From assembly GCA_947568835.1 (NCBI GenBank), contig OX387605.1:9614418-9678417 (forward strand): DNA of 64,000 nucleotides, read 5' to 3'. The number at the start of each line of letters is the position of its first letter. The first letter of the stretch is position 1. The notes under the pieces were generated by a model. The model saw nothing but the letters and a program-made list of their open reading frames with translations. It ran no database searches and was not told where the DNA came from. Source of the DNA: Protonemura montana (Eukaryota; Arthropoda; Insecta; Plecoptera; Nemouridae). The translations under genes and the position numbers were made by a program. Of this stretch, positions 26,101 to 38,100 are shown one piece after another.

Positions 26101-29100
26101 CGCTAGTCGTTCACTTGATATTTATGTTGGAGTGAAAAATTTTATCGCTGGGAAATGACCAGAGTTCGAATCGCATCACCGCTCCTCTCCAGAAAGTTGT
26201 GTGAAATTTTATTGAAGAGCAATTAAGGCGTCCGGCGTGTTTCTGTAAGTGGGTTATTTTTATCGCGTTGGTCATCGCACCTTGATGAATAAATGGTGAA
26301 AACTGTGCTAACTACGCTTTCCTTTTGTTCATGACGTTATGTTTAATTTATTTTTTGCAAGACGTTTTACGGAAGCTGCCAGGGTTTTTGACATAAATTT
26401 GATTAGTATTTCAATTATGCTGTACGTACAAGACACATAATGCATGCATGCCATAAACCAAAAAGCGTGAACTAGCAGATCCTTCAGTGTAAAAATAGTT
26501 TGTGCCCCTGAATGCAGCCCGCAGAGCAAATTACATTGGCTCCTCCACCATAGAAAACCAACAACAGCAAATTAACAGATTCATGTCATTCCAGAGATTC
26601 ATGATTTATTACTGATAAGAGAACTCACGCGAAATATTTTGCAACATAAACCACCAAATGAATAATAGAAACTGTTATGCCCCTGAATGCAACCCACAAA
26701 GCAATACTGACACGGCTTCTCCACTACTTTGATCAAAATTCTAAAAACGTTTTTCAATTATTTAAATGTGTGTTTTACTTACAATTGGCAAACGAACTGA
26801 ACGTAATCCAACTAAAATATCAACCGACTTGGGAATAAGAACCACTAGCAAAAAAAAATGCTTAAAACGGAAAGTAATATAATATAACTTGAAGGCTTTT
26901 TACGTGGTCTTTTCATAAGTAATTTCACGCATGTCATACGCTCTATACACAAACACCTTTCTTAGTGGCAGGCACTTTTTACGACTAAATTATGCACGCA
27001 TCTCCGCCTGGCGTGACATAGCGGCAGATCGACTGGCTGCTCTATCAGTAACACTCACCGACGACATGCAAGTACCCGAACTGCGTCTTGGCGGTGACGG
27101 TGTTGATTTGGCACATGTACCGCCCCTTATCCTCCTCCTGCACGTTGCTGATGTGAAGGAACCACGTGCGGTGCTTGTCATGCGTGACAGAGATGCGTGG
27201 ATTGCGTGTGATGACGTGGTTGTGCACTGTCAGGATTGCCGATTGTTCGAAGTGCATCCAGGCAACCTGGCAAAAAAAAAAAACACATACATTTTTATCA
27301 GAAAAATTTGTTGATATTTGTCTGCTAGCTAATAAACATGCATTTAATTGCGTCGATTGCATTGTTAAACATGGCAATGTGTTTAAAGTTTCCCTTTTCA
27401 ATCCATTTTCCAAGTGATCCTCTGTCACTTTGTTCAGATTTAGTTTATGAATGGAGCCAAAAGTGATAAGTTCACTTCACTCCAATGGATGGTATGGCAT
27501 TTTTACTATGAAAGAATGTCACACGTGCATGGTCAGTAATAAAACATGAAGAGAATTAGAGTCAAATTTACTGAAATGTTCACGCGACAGTCTCACGAAA
27601 CCATAAAATAAAACTCAGAGTGAATTTACTGATTATTGTCAGCGATCGCACATCTGAGGCCCGTGTGGAACGTGGCCAATGACTCGGGGTAACTGAGCAG
27701 GAATTGAGGGCAGAACTCATCAGTCATGACTGGAGTAAATTGTTGCTAACGATCCAGCCCCGCCGCTCGCCGCCGACGGTCAACAATGTTTGACAGGTAA
27801 ACTTAGACGTAGTCGGCTCTTCGGCCATGGCAAGATTCCAACCCAGCTGCCAATATAAATTCCTGAACTACGTGAATCACAAACTTTGTAATGTGTGTAT
27901 TATATTACGATCATTTTAATCCTTTTGCAAGCATTGAACATTGAATGTATATAGAGATGGTCGCTGAGCATCTAAAACTATTTGAATAATGGATATTGTG
28001 GCCCCATATCTCTTCGGCGTTGTCTAAAATGGATAGGAAAAACTTTCTAACATTTTAGTTGTTTTTATTTCGATGTGATAATGTTGTCAAGTGGGAAAGT
28101 AGGCTAAGTATCGAGAGAATTGAGTAACGCCGTGGTTTTATGTAGACCCACCGCGACCGAGGCGAGTGTATGTGAATGTGTTGTGTATGTGTGTGTGTGG
28201 GAAGTGGCACAGGAGAGGCGCCAGTAAACAAAATCGTAAGTTTCAGTCGACTTTTTCTTCATTTCCTCGCTCTTTTCATCGTAACTTCCCGCAGCGGCGG
28301 AAACTTTCCCACTTGAAAAATGCCGGTAAATCCAGAAAAACCGCCAACTTACCATGATATCACTCACGATCCTGATAAAGATAGATCAGTGCTGTCCAAA
28401 GACTAGAAGTTATAGCAGAGTGATTTCAAAAAACCACCCCGAGTTTAGCTGCTGGAACTTTGTTTGACTGAAAAAAAATCTTTATCATCTTCCGTTAAAA
28501 TAACTGTTTTGTTTACAAATTTCTCATCTTCGCTCTTTGACATTCTTCACTAGCTAGGTCCTTGGCAAACACAGCTTGATTGCATTTGCATGTTCCACAC
28601 AAAAAAAGGTTCCTTTATTTTCATGTGAATGGAAAAGTAAAAATATTTTATCATCTCCGTGCGCAAATGAGGTGTTTGAGTGTCTGCTGGCACGGGTAAC
28701 AAAGTGCGCTCGTTTCAAAGAGCGTAATGGGCTCAGGTGATGAAGGTGTAACTTGGCACCCGCTCCTTTCATGTGGTCCCAAACAATGCCCGTGTAGTTC
28801 AACACGGGGTCCCTGCAGTTGTTCTGGCGATTCACAGAGTCCGCTGCCAACGTCGCCGCCGCGGCATTCGACCGTAAAGAATGTACTAACCTCTCGACGC
28901 TGCCTCGTAAACTGTCTGTGAAACGCATCGAAAATGCACTTTGAGTGGACGGCTCTTTACATGGTCTGCGCTTGAGAAAATTCGCATCCAATAAGTGTAC
29001 CCACTTCTTTAGTTTAAAAAGGAGACAGATTCAATTTTACGCTCGACGAAATAAACATTCCGTAAGCATGGTTTCGTAAAGTTTAAGAATTTTAATTTCT

Positions 29101-32100
29101 CTTAACTTTCCTTGCTTTTCTTGATACGGCGCATTCTCGTAAGTAAGTATAAATATTTTATTTCATGGCGCATAATAATTGAGGTAGTTACATTTTTGCA
29201 ACAAAATTAAATTTTTGGAGTCAGAAAGTAAACGCGTATTTGCTTTTAAAAAAAAAAGTTTCTAAAAAGTTTGCAACTAGATCAAAGGAAACATGTAAAA
29301 CCGAAATTATAATTATTTTCCGCGACCGACATAATTAATTTTAGCCCTTATACAACAGAAAAAATTCTTCTCAAAGCTTAGCTCAAGCGCAGTTGATAAA
29401 AAAAAAATAAGACAGGATAACGCACAAAATTTTTATGCCTTGCCTGATGGCTATGAAATATTACTGTACGACATAATTGAGATGAAAAATATTCGTGATT
29501 AAAAACGTGACACCCGACATTAGCCAGTAACAAAATGAGTTCACGGTACAGGAGCCACTGTTCTATGCTAGTCGCTTTGGGTCCGAGGGTCGCCAGGGGA
29601 TGGGCGAGAGAGCGCCGTGGCGGTGGCTGCGGCGTCGGCGGTGTACGGTTTTGGGGGCGCGGGAAGACGTCGGGCGTCGGCGTCGACGGCGTCGGCGAGG
29701 AAAACTTGGAGCTCGCAGCTGTCAGCAACCGCTGACACGCTGTTTGACGCTGGCCATTCCAGGAACATCACACATGCGTAATTGGCTGACTAAGTGAAAG
29801 TACAAGGGCTTGACGGATCAAGATTTTAGAGTCGTACTTCAAGCAATTTACGCTAAAGCGAAATGCCATGGATATCTAACGGTTTATACTATAAAGTAGA
29901 TACGTTGTTTGGTTCGCTCAGTTTAGGCGATGCAAACGCTGGCGAGTGCTTAATAATGCGATGAGTACTCTAATAGCTGTTAAACGCTCACTATAGACGC
30001 CATTTATTATTCATATTTGATGGAAATTTGATGAGTGCAAAATATAAGCTACGAAAATTACCCTAGGTCAATTTCGCGTCACAAATATTTGGAAAAGTAA
30101 AATGTCTTCACAAAACGCTGTCAAAGTCGACGTGTATGTGCTTCAATTTCGATTATAAACATCAACAAAGCTGCTAGTTTATAAAGTAATAATGGTTCCC
30201 TGCATCGAAACGTGATGCTAGAACTAGATAAAATACTATCTGCACGTTGCCTATTGTTGTGTGGAAGACATCTTTCTTTATATATAGAGAGAGAGAATTT
30301 ATATTATACCGAACGTCGTGCATTATAGAAGGACTCCGATGGCATCCCCTTTACCAAGCAACCAACATAAAGGCGCTGTTAAGCTAATCCTAATGACAAA
30401 AGGAAATATGATTGTGTAAGCCATGGCGTTTCCGCTTCCTTACTTCAGCTGTCTGTCTCAAAATAACGCAATCGAGACTCAATCGATAGAGATAGATGTT
30501 TAATATCAAATGAACTCGAGCCAGCTATTATGTTAAGTGTGGGATGAAATATTAAAGAAGTCGGAAAAAAACAAATTTGAAGATAATGGCACCCTTATTG
30601 CATTTTAGTCAAGAAAAAAATCTGCGTAATGAGAAAAATGTTTACATCGCGGAAGACTTGGAGAGAAATATGAATTCACAGATTATTTTAACGGCCGAAA
30701 ACTTCAAACCAGAATTGACAGACGCTTCTATGAGCAGGCATTGAAATAGGAGAAAATCACAAACGAAGTCACTGCTAAGCTGCAAAATTCTTTGTCGTTA
30801 TTTTCTCTTATGCGTTTGTGCCTTTGTTAAACATTTCCCGTGCCTTCGTAGTAATTATAATGCAGGTAACCACTTGACTCAAATTCCGAGTCGAGGGAAC
30901 TCTCTGGCGAGGACACTTAAATCTGTTAACCATCGCCAGAAACGCATGATTATTTGGCATCGAGATAAAGATCGAATGCTGTCGGAGCACTACCTGCATC
31001 AAACAACACCCATTGAAGTCGGGTATACATCATGAAAAGTACTTTGAAGTCATTATTAACAGTCTGATGGCTACCAAAGAAGAAGGAGGAAGGACGATTC
31101 TGCAGAGCCGCATCACAACATTCAGTCATGCAAGCTTAAGTTTCAACATCTTTTGGTGTCGAGTCACCGCCTTCCGAAACCCCCATCGCTTCTCTCGCCG
31201 CGGATAACATCTTCTCATCAAAGGGCGCGCCAACATAGAAAACGTAAATCTGTTTTATATGACACTTGCGTTGACGTTACAGGCAATGCCAAAAGGTTAT
31301 AGTTCATTAGAAGTTGGGAAGCAAGTGTACACTGTTGCATATTCACAAGCAAGATACCTTGAACTTTCTTGACGGAAATCAATTTTCGAGAAATTTGTTT
31401 GGAAGTGTATTGACTGTTTAATCTGATCGAAATCGCAAAGTTATGAGTTTTAACACGCAACTGGAAGGTGATGAGGCGATGCGAAAATACCAACTGCATT
31501 TCAAAAGACCTTCTATAGCAACTAGAACTACCTTTGGCAGTCATTTATTGACGCAGACTTCTCAAGTGCGATTCAAGAGAGACGCATACAGATAGATTAG
31601 GAGCCGTAGAAAGAGAGTGATTGGAACGGGAAGACGGGAATAGAAGAACTACCTTCCAACACTTGTCAAACTTAACAACTTACACTCAAAGAAAGGAAAA
31701 TACAAAAGAAGGAGCGAACCGACAGGCGAACATCGATCTTTGCGGGATTCAAAACACCGCGACCATGTCTGCCAGCCGGCGGCTACCAACTTTTTCCCAA
31801 TACACTGGCCCGGGCCGGCGGTCGGCGCCCGACGCCCGACGTAGCGACGCAAGACGCCTGCCACCGAGCGACGTGTCGCGTTCGCCAAAGCAATATCATG
31901 ATGAAAACACAACCGTGCGTGCAACACTCATTCGATCCACATGCAGCCGCGAGCGACCCGGGAAATGTAAAATTTTCTGAAATTCACGTCCCGATGCGAA
32001 TTGCTGAAGATTGTATAATTGGTTAATATCAAGACTGTAACATGGCTTGTCAGACAGCAACGTGCGTCGTTCGCTTAACATTGTTATTAGTTATTACCGT

Positions 32101-35100
32101 GTTCTCTTTAATCTAACTTAATTAAAATGATAAATTACGAAGGCTGAAATTCGCAGATTATCGTCAAATTGAATTAGTTTCAATCAATTTCGAAGCAAAG
32201 CGAATTTATTCCGGTGCCGTTCGTGACATGACGCGACGCCAGACGTGGATGCACGACGCCACGCGTCGTCGTCGCCACCGTCGTCGTCGTCGTGATCTCT
32301 CGCCGAAGAGTATCCGGTGACATCGACGAGCGTGAAGCACCACTTAGACCCCCGCGCGGCGGCGTCGGCGGCGTCGGCGGCGTCGCAAATTAAAGCTGGA
32401 ACAATCGCATTACGCGGCATCTCGCGACGCACCGTCTGCTTGTAATAGGCCAGCGTCGTTTGGGGTGTGGTGGGTTGGGTGGTGAGTAGGGGGGGGGGGG
32501 GGGGACTGACTTCCGACGGGCCACGGTTCGTGTCACGTGGCTTCGTTGCGGAGGAAATGACAGCCTTTTGGGTTATTTGGATTAGACCGCAATTTGAAAT
32601 GGCAACACAAGTTTTTTATTAGTCGGGCTATTTTTACTTGAAAGTTAATCTCAACTTTGAACTCAAGTAAGCAGTGTGTAACACGAGAAGCTTGTTCCTT
32701 TTTTCGCCGTTTCTTTGCTCGTGCTTTTTTATTTTCGAACAAATTTGAAGCTTTCTTGGAAATGATAATAAACGTTAAAACGTGTGCACTCGCGTTCTCA
32801 AAAGATAATGAAACGCATGGTTTACCGGAAAATTCTGAAATGTGTTGACCAAAACGTAGCCAATCAGTGATTTCTGTGCGTCGAACCGGATTGAAATCAT
32901 CCGATAGTCAGCGAGCCGGCATGGGACATGGAATAAATTAGCAGGCTAGAGGCGAAATGAAATACAGCTCACTACAATATCGACGAATTAAACTAAAATT
33001 CGTCCTCTAAAAGTTTTATTATCAAATCAATGGATTTCGATCTTTATTTCCCAAATGCACGATATTTATTTTATGTCAGCGCGTGGCTTTGTTTGTCATG
33101 TACGACTTTTTACTGCCCACGATTAATCCAGGGGATATTTAAATTTGTATGAATACTGTACAAGCCAGCGCAACGCTACGCAGTGCATCGCCCAGTGCTA
33201 TCAGTAGAGCGAGCTATATAAAAAAAAAAAACAGTCGACTCTGAAGAGGCGGTAGATTGGTACCGATGACAATAATTGTTATCTGGCAACGTGTTACCTG
33301 CCACTACGGATAGCTTAATACGTCAGTACGTCATCACGGTGCGGAAAATCAAATAGCAGCCATGTTTATGCATGTGTGATGTTTCGACCACATATGGCTC
33401 ATGCCACTGAGATTGCATGGTCGAGGACTCGTCTGTCGCTACCCCTTTTCTTTTATATCCGAACACATGCATAAACGTACTCTCTCGCTCATTCATTCGC
33501 GTACTCTTTTATGCATCATGTTAAACGCCCATACTGGGCTGGCTATCCGGCAAGCTCGCATGCATAATTAGTAATGCACTTACGTTGACCAATGCAGTTC
33601 AATTAAAAGCTGGCTTGATTACGGGACGATCGCGCAAGATATAACGTGACGTATGGGGCACGCATGTTGATGTCACTGTTTAATCTGGAGTGCAGTGTGC
33701 TTCTAGCTTTATTGAAAATTTATTTTCCCAATGTGAAAACATTTTTTTTTATAGCTGGTTTTGCTGTAACATTTCAATTTAATTCTATACCAATTCTAAG
33801 CTGCGATATGTTTTTGTGTGCTGACAGATATACTGATATATACAATATAATTTAAAACTTTCTCCAAAATATTTATTTAAAACTATTGCAAATCAAAAAT
33901 GTGGTGAAATAAACCAAAAAAAGTAAATCGAGTCAACAATCCATTTCCACACTCAAGCAAAATTCGTGATCGCTTTATGCGGAGCTACTGGCTGGCATCG
34001 ACAGATTCGTTAACGGCTAAAATAAGGTGGGATCCGTAAATCGATGAGCCAGCAGAGTGGAGGCCAGCTAGAAAGGTACATTCAGAGTCCAGCAAGCGGG
34101 TGGCACATGGCCTGGCAGGGCACCGGGCAAGTGCCGGCCAGGGCGCCGCGGCGTCTGCAATGGGGCGCGTCATCGGGTAACGCGGCAGACTATGCTAACA
34201 CGAAGTGGCTTTATGTTATAGGTGTTTGTTATTCCCTCTACTGTTTGTGTATTCTGTTTCTCTCATTATATTGTACTCTATCTCTCTCTATCTCTCTTCT
34301 TGCTGAGTAACGAGCTGCTGAAATTCCATTAAATGGACGTGACTTTGGGCGCCGCATCTGTTACTAGAATGTGATACGCGCCGCCCTAGCCTGAAAACAC
34401 CCCAAAAATCAATACTATCTATCTCTAAGCCCTTACTATCTTTCCTCTGTCATTAGCTATTCTTCGCTCTTCTTTACTCATTATTCTTTTGTGAATTATT
34501 TCATTATCTAACTCGTGAGTCTTCTTCCTGCATTTGGTAGTCTTGGTCCTGTTCTGGTCTGCAATGGTGCAGATCAGCAGGTATTGACTTTTCTTGTTCG
34601 ATATAGTAAAAAACTTTGTTCTGTTATTCAATTATTCTCTTTATATGAAAGTTGGTAGCAAACTTAAAAGAGCATTGCTACATAAAATACATGGCAATAC
34701 CGAAGCAGAGTGCTTTGCGTCCAATGTGTATTCGTGTTTCTTAGAGGCTTCCTCTTTATGAAAACTAAAAAGTAATTTTTTAAATGTTAACAAAAGAAAA
34801 CAGTACCGTGTAATCTAATTACATATTTTAAGAGCAATTTGTTACGAGCACTAGAGTCTCTACCTCCATTCTGTGCACAATTTAATTACTCGACGTTGTA
34901 CTATCCTCCACAAAAGGAATGATTATATTATCGTGCTTTTAAATGCTCCAGGTGAAGCTGAACCTTGTCCTGCATCTAAGCTAAGAAAGGCAAATTAATT
35001 TGCGCCCTGGAGTATTTTGAATCTCAAGAAGTAAAATGCAGTATGTGTACACACAACCGCTCATAGCATTAACGGCTCAGTACAAAATATTTTAGTTCTA

Positions 35101-38100
35101 GCAATCATGTCGTGACCTGACAGAGGTTCCATAGGGGAAAAGAGCAAACGATTCATGTGAAACAGTTGAGCCTAAAGAAAAAGACAAGTTGCTTGCTTCA
35201 AACTTTCAGATTTCCACAGATGTTCAAAATCATTTGCATTTGCCAGACTCTGAATTGAACAATAAGTCGGAACAAGGGTTCAAATTAAAATGATATAAAG
35301 CTTTGTAAACTAAAACCCTTTGGCTATTAGCTGTCGTAAGACCGGTTAAGCTTTCGCAAACAGCTTCATATACGAACTTGAGGAATTTCTTCCGGAAAAG
35401 TTTTAAGCAAAGCAGGTAATTTATGTAATAGCGGGTGTAAATTTCTCCTCGCTGTTGGATGGAAGTTTTGCGATCTGCACAGTGATACCATTTCTAATGA
35501 ATTATTTATAACATGCCATTCGTATATAGCGTCATCGCATTTTACCAGGCATTTTTAACGAACGAAGAACAAGGTGATTATTTGCCATGCTCACCGGACG
35601 TCAATGGAACATTCAATTTCAAAGTCATCGTCTTTTCTTCCCCCCAATGAAGCGTGTGTTTTGAGAAATTCACCTTAATTACATGCATGCTACAGTTTGA
35701 ATCCAAAGAAAAGCCGTAGCGATGTTCGATTTAGTACGGTTACAAATGCAACCGATAACTGATTTATGAGAGCGACGTCCAAAATATTAAGGAAACGTCA
35801 GCATTGCATCTGCAAGCAGGGCAATACGTGCCTTACCGGGCTATCTAGATACGAGTTCTGAACTTCATACGAAAATTAGAGCCAACTTCCTAATTTGATA
35901 ATTGCCAAGTTTTCGTATACGGAACTAAGTTGCCTTTGATTGGTAGTCTTCAAGTAACGTTCTCAAGTTGCAATTGAATATTCAATTAGTAAAACAAAGA
36001 CCCGGACGGTACACACTGGTGCATTGTGAACACAAAGAGAATTTAAATTTTAAATAAGCACAATACGTTTGCTACCCAACGAGTTGATAGTTGGGTTGCA
36101 TTTTGTGCAACCCGCTCACGCTTTAGAAATTGTGTCCCCCATACCCCCCCTCCTCTTTACCGTGGTTGCCATGTCGTGTACGGCGTTGTTGTGCTAGTGT
36201 TTGTACTGATGCCGGGGAATTCCGACAATTCAAAAACGTCGCCGTCACAAAAGACGCAATAATGGAAGCATGCTCGAAACTCTCGCAGACCACAACTGTC
36301 ACCGAACATGTCGGCAGTTGAAGTGAATACAGTTAGAACTGGTTGCTTGAAATGCACTTCTCTTGCCCTTTGCTTTGCACGTCTGCCAACTAGTGGTCAA
36401 TTTTTTTTATTCTCAATTACCTCAACCCCACGGTGGTTCCGTTGTGTAGAATACACATTTTTATCGGTTTTGCATTACTGAGATCGTCATTACATAGCCG
36501 ATTCCCTCCAGACTTATTTCAATCACGGCAGATAAATTTAAGCTTGATAAAGAGCTAGAGTTTTTTTTATTATTATGAACACCATAATCGTCTCAAAAAT
36601 TGATTCCCAAAACGGCGACAAATTTGTTTCCCGTTTGGGCATGCATTTTTGAGACGGTTATAGTGTTCATAATAACAAAAATACCCCGCGCATTGCAAGC
36701 GCATGAAATTTAAATAAGACTTCATTTAGAGCTAGAGTTAGAGTTGTCTTTATACACATCCAAGGACTTAAAAGCCAAGAAAATTGGACGTGAACCCGTA
36801 AGATTAGTAAATGACCTTGAAGACGAGCCTCTTGATTGGTCTAGCGCGACCTTGTTAGTAAAAGGGCGTGGAAGTATCAACAATTAAGCGGTGATTCCGT
36901 TTTGCAACTCCGTTCAATCGCGAGTTTATCAAACTGATGTCTATATTGGTTTCCCTCTAGCTGTGACCGCTTTTTCGAGTAAAGCAATAAAAGTACGGAG
37001 AATCCTGCCGTACAGCTTGAACGAGATGATTGTACTAGTGAAACACTAACGGCCAGTTTACTTTAGCAAACTGGAAGATTGACCTACTTAACCTCAATGT
37101 TTAGAGCCAATATCGTATCGCTTTTCTCATATTGGTCAACTTGAATTCTTTCAGCCATCGAAATATTGGTCAAACTTTGAAGTCGGACATAAGAAGTAAT
37201 TACGAGCAATTAGATATTTTGAAATGGCACTGGCTTGGAAACTGCTACTTTTGAGAATAAAGCTTGATTTAAATTAAAGATAAAGTAAGGGACTGAGCCT
37301 TGAAAAGGAAACAGAGATTAAAACTTGCTATACTATCTAAATTAAGTTAATTCACCAAAGACGAACTTAAAACGCAATAATCAAATTTCTGACTGACGTT
37401 GACTAGTTTTAACTTTTGGCTCGCAAAGCTACCAAGAAGTGTGCCTAATATGTTTTTGCAGTTAAACTACTGGTTGTAATTAAGAAAGCAGGTCACCTGC
37501 ACGAGATTAGTAGAAAGGAACTAGTTTGGGATTTTCTTAGCACTTTAAGATGTAAATTTTTACAGAAGCCCAAAAAATCCCCAGTGGTTTGTTAAACAAT
37601 TTTTCCAGACCACCCTGAGGCCAATGAGAAATTTAAGATTTTTGTTTCTCACTCAAACTTGGAGCAAATTCTGACGTTTCTCTCATAAGGTTAATACAGA
37701 AATTCATTGGATCCATTTTCTCCAATTCTGCTCCCTGTCGCTAGCTGAATTTCCCTATTAACACTGTTTTCATCACATTTACCAATTTGAATGTATCAAG
37801 CGATTAAGTGCACAACATTTCTTTGCTGCAAAATACTTATAGAGGTACAGACATAATTTTTAAAGTTTGAAGACTAATAAAAAGAAATGAAACATGAAAA
37901 AGTATTTTGAAGAGTACTTGAGAACTGGAATAGGCATAAAAAAAGTTTCCACGATTATCTTCAATCGTAGAGATAAAATTGCAGCCACTATTTTTATATT
38001 TCAATTTATTTTGTGCGCCTGGTCCGCTTCTGTCTGTGGCGTACTTTTGGGTTTCCCTTCAAACACAGACCAAGCCCTTGCACATGCCTTCGTAATCAGC

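Larger units (their letters stand above)
22938..27058 (-). other. DIP intron 2 (4.1 kb)
   Basis: Phase-1 intron between Ig1 and Ig2. It holds one copy of the 93-bp repeat (23084-23176), a GC islet (23652-23690), two copies of the TGAATGCAGCCCGCAGAG repeat (26503-26727) and a 161-codon antisense ORF (25154-25639) that I could not assign. Confidence 0.85.

Noticed and set aside
26160-26185. B-box-like GTTCGAATC, suggesting a tRNA or SINE
   Set aside because: No A box at the right distance, no cloverleaf and no second copy found.
36130-36357. Overlapping 63- and 66-codon ORFs on both strands
   Set aside because: Short, no domain, and no splice sites bounding a plausible exon.
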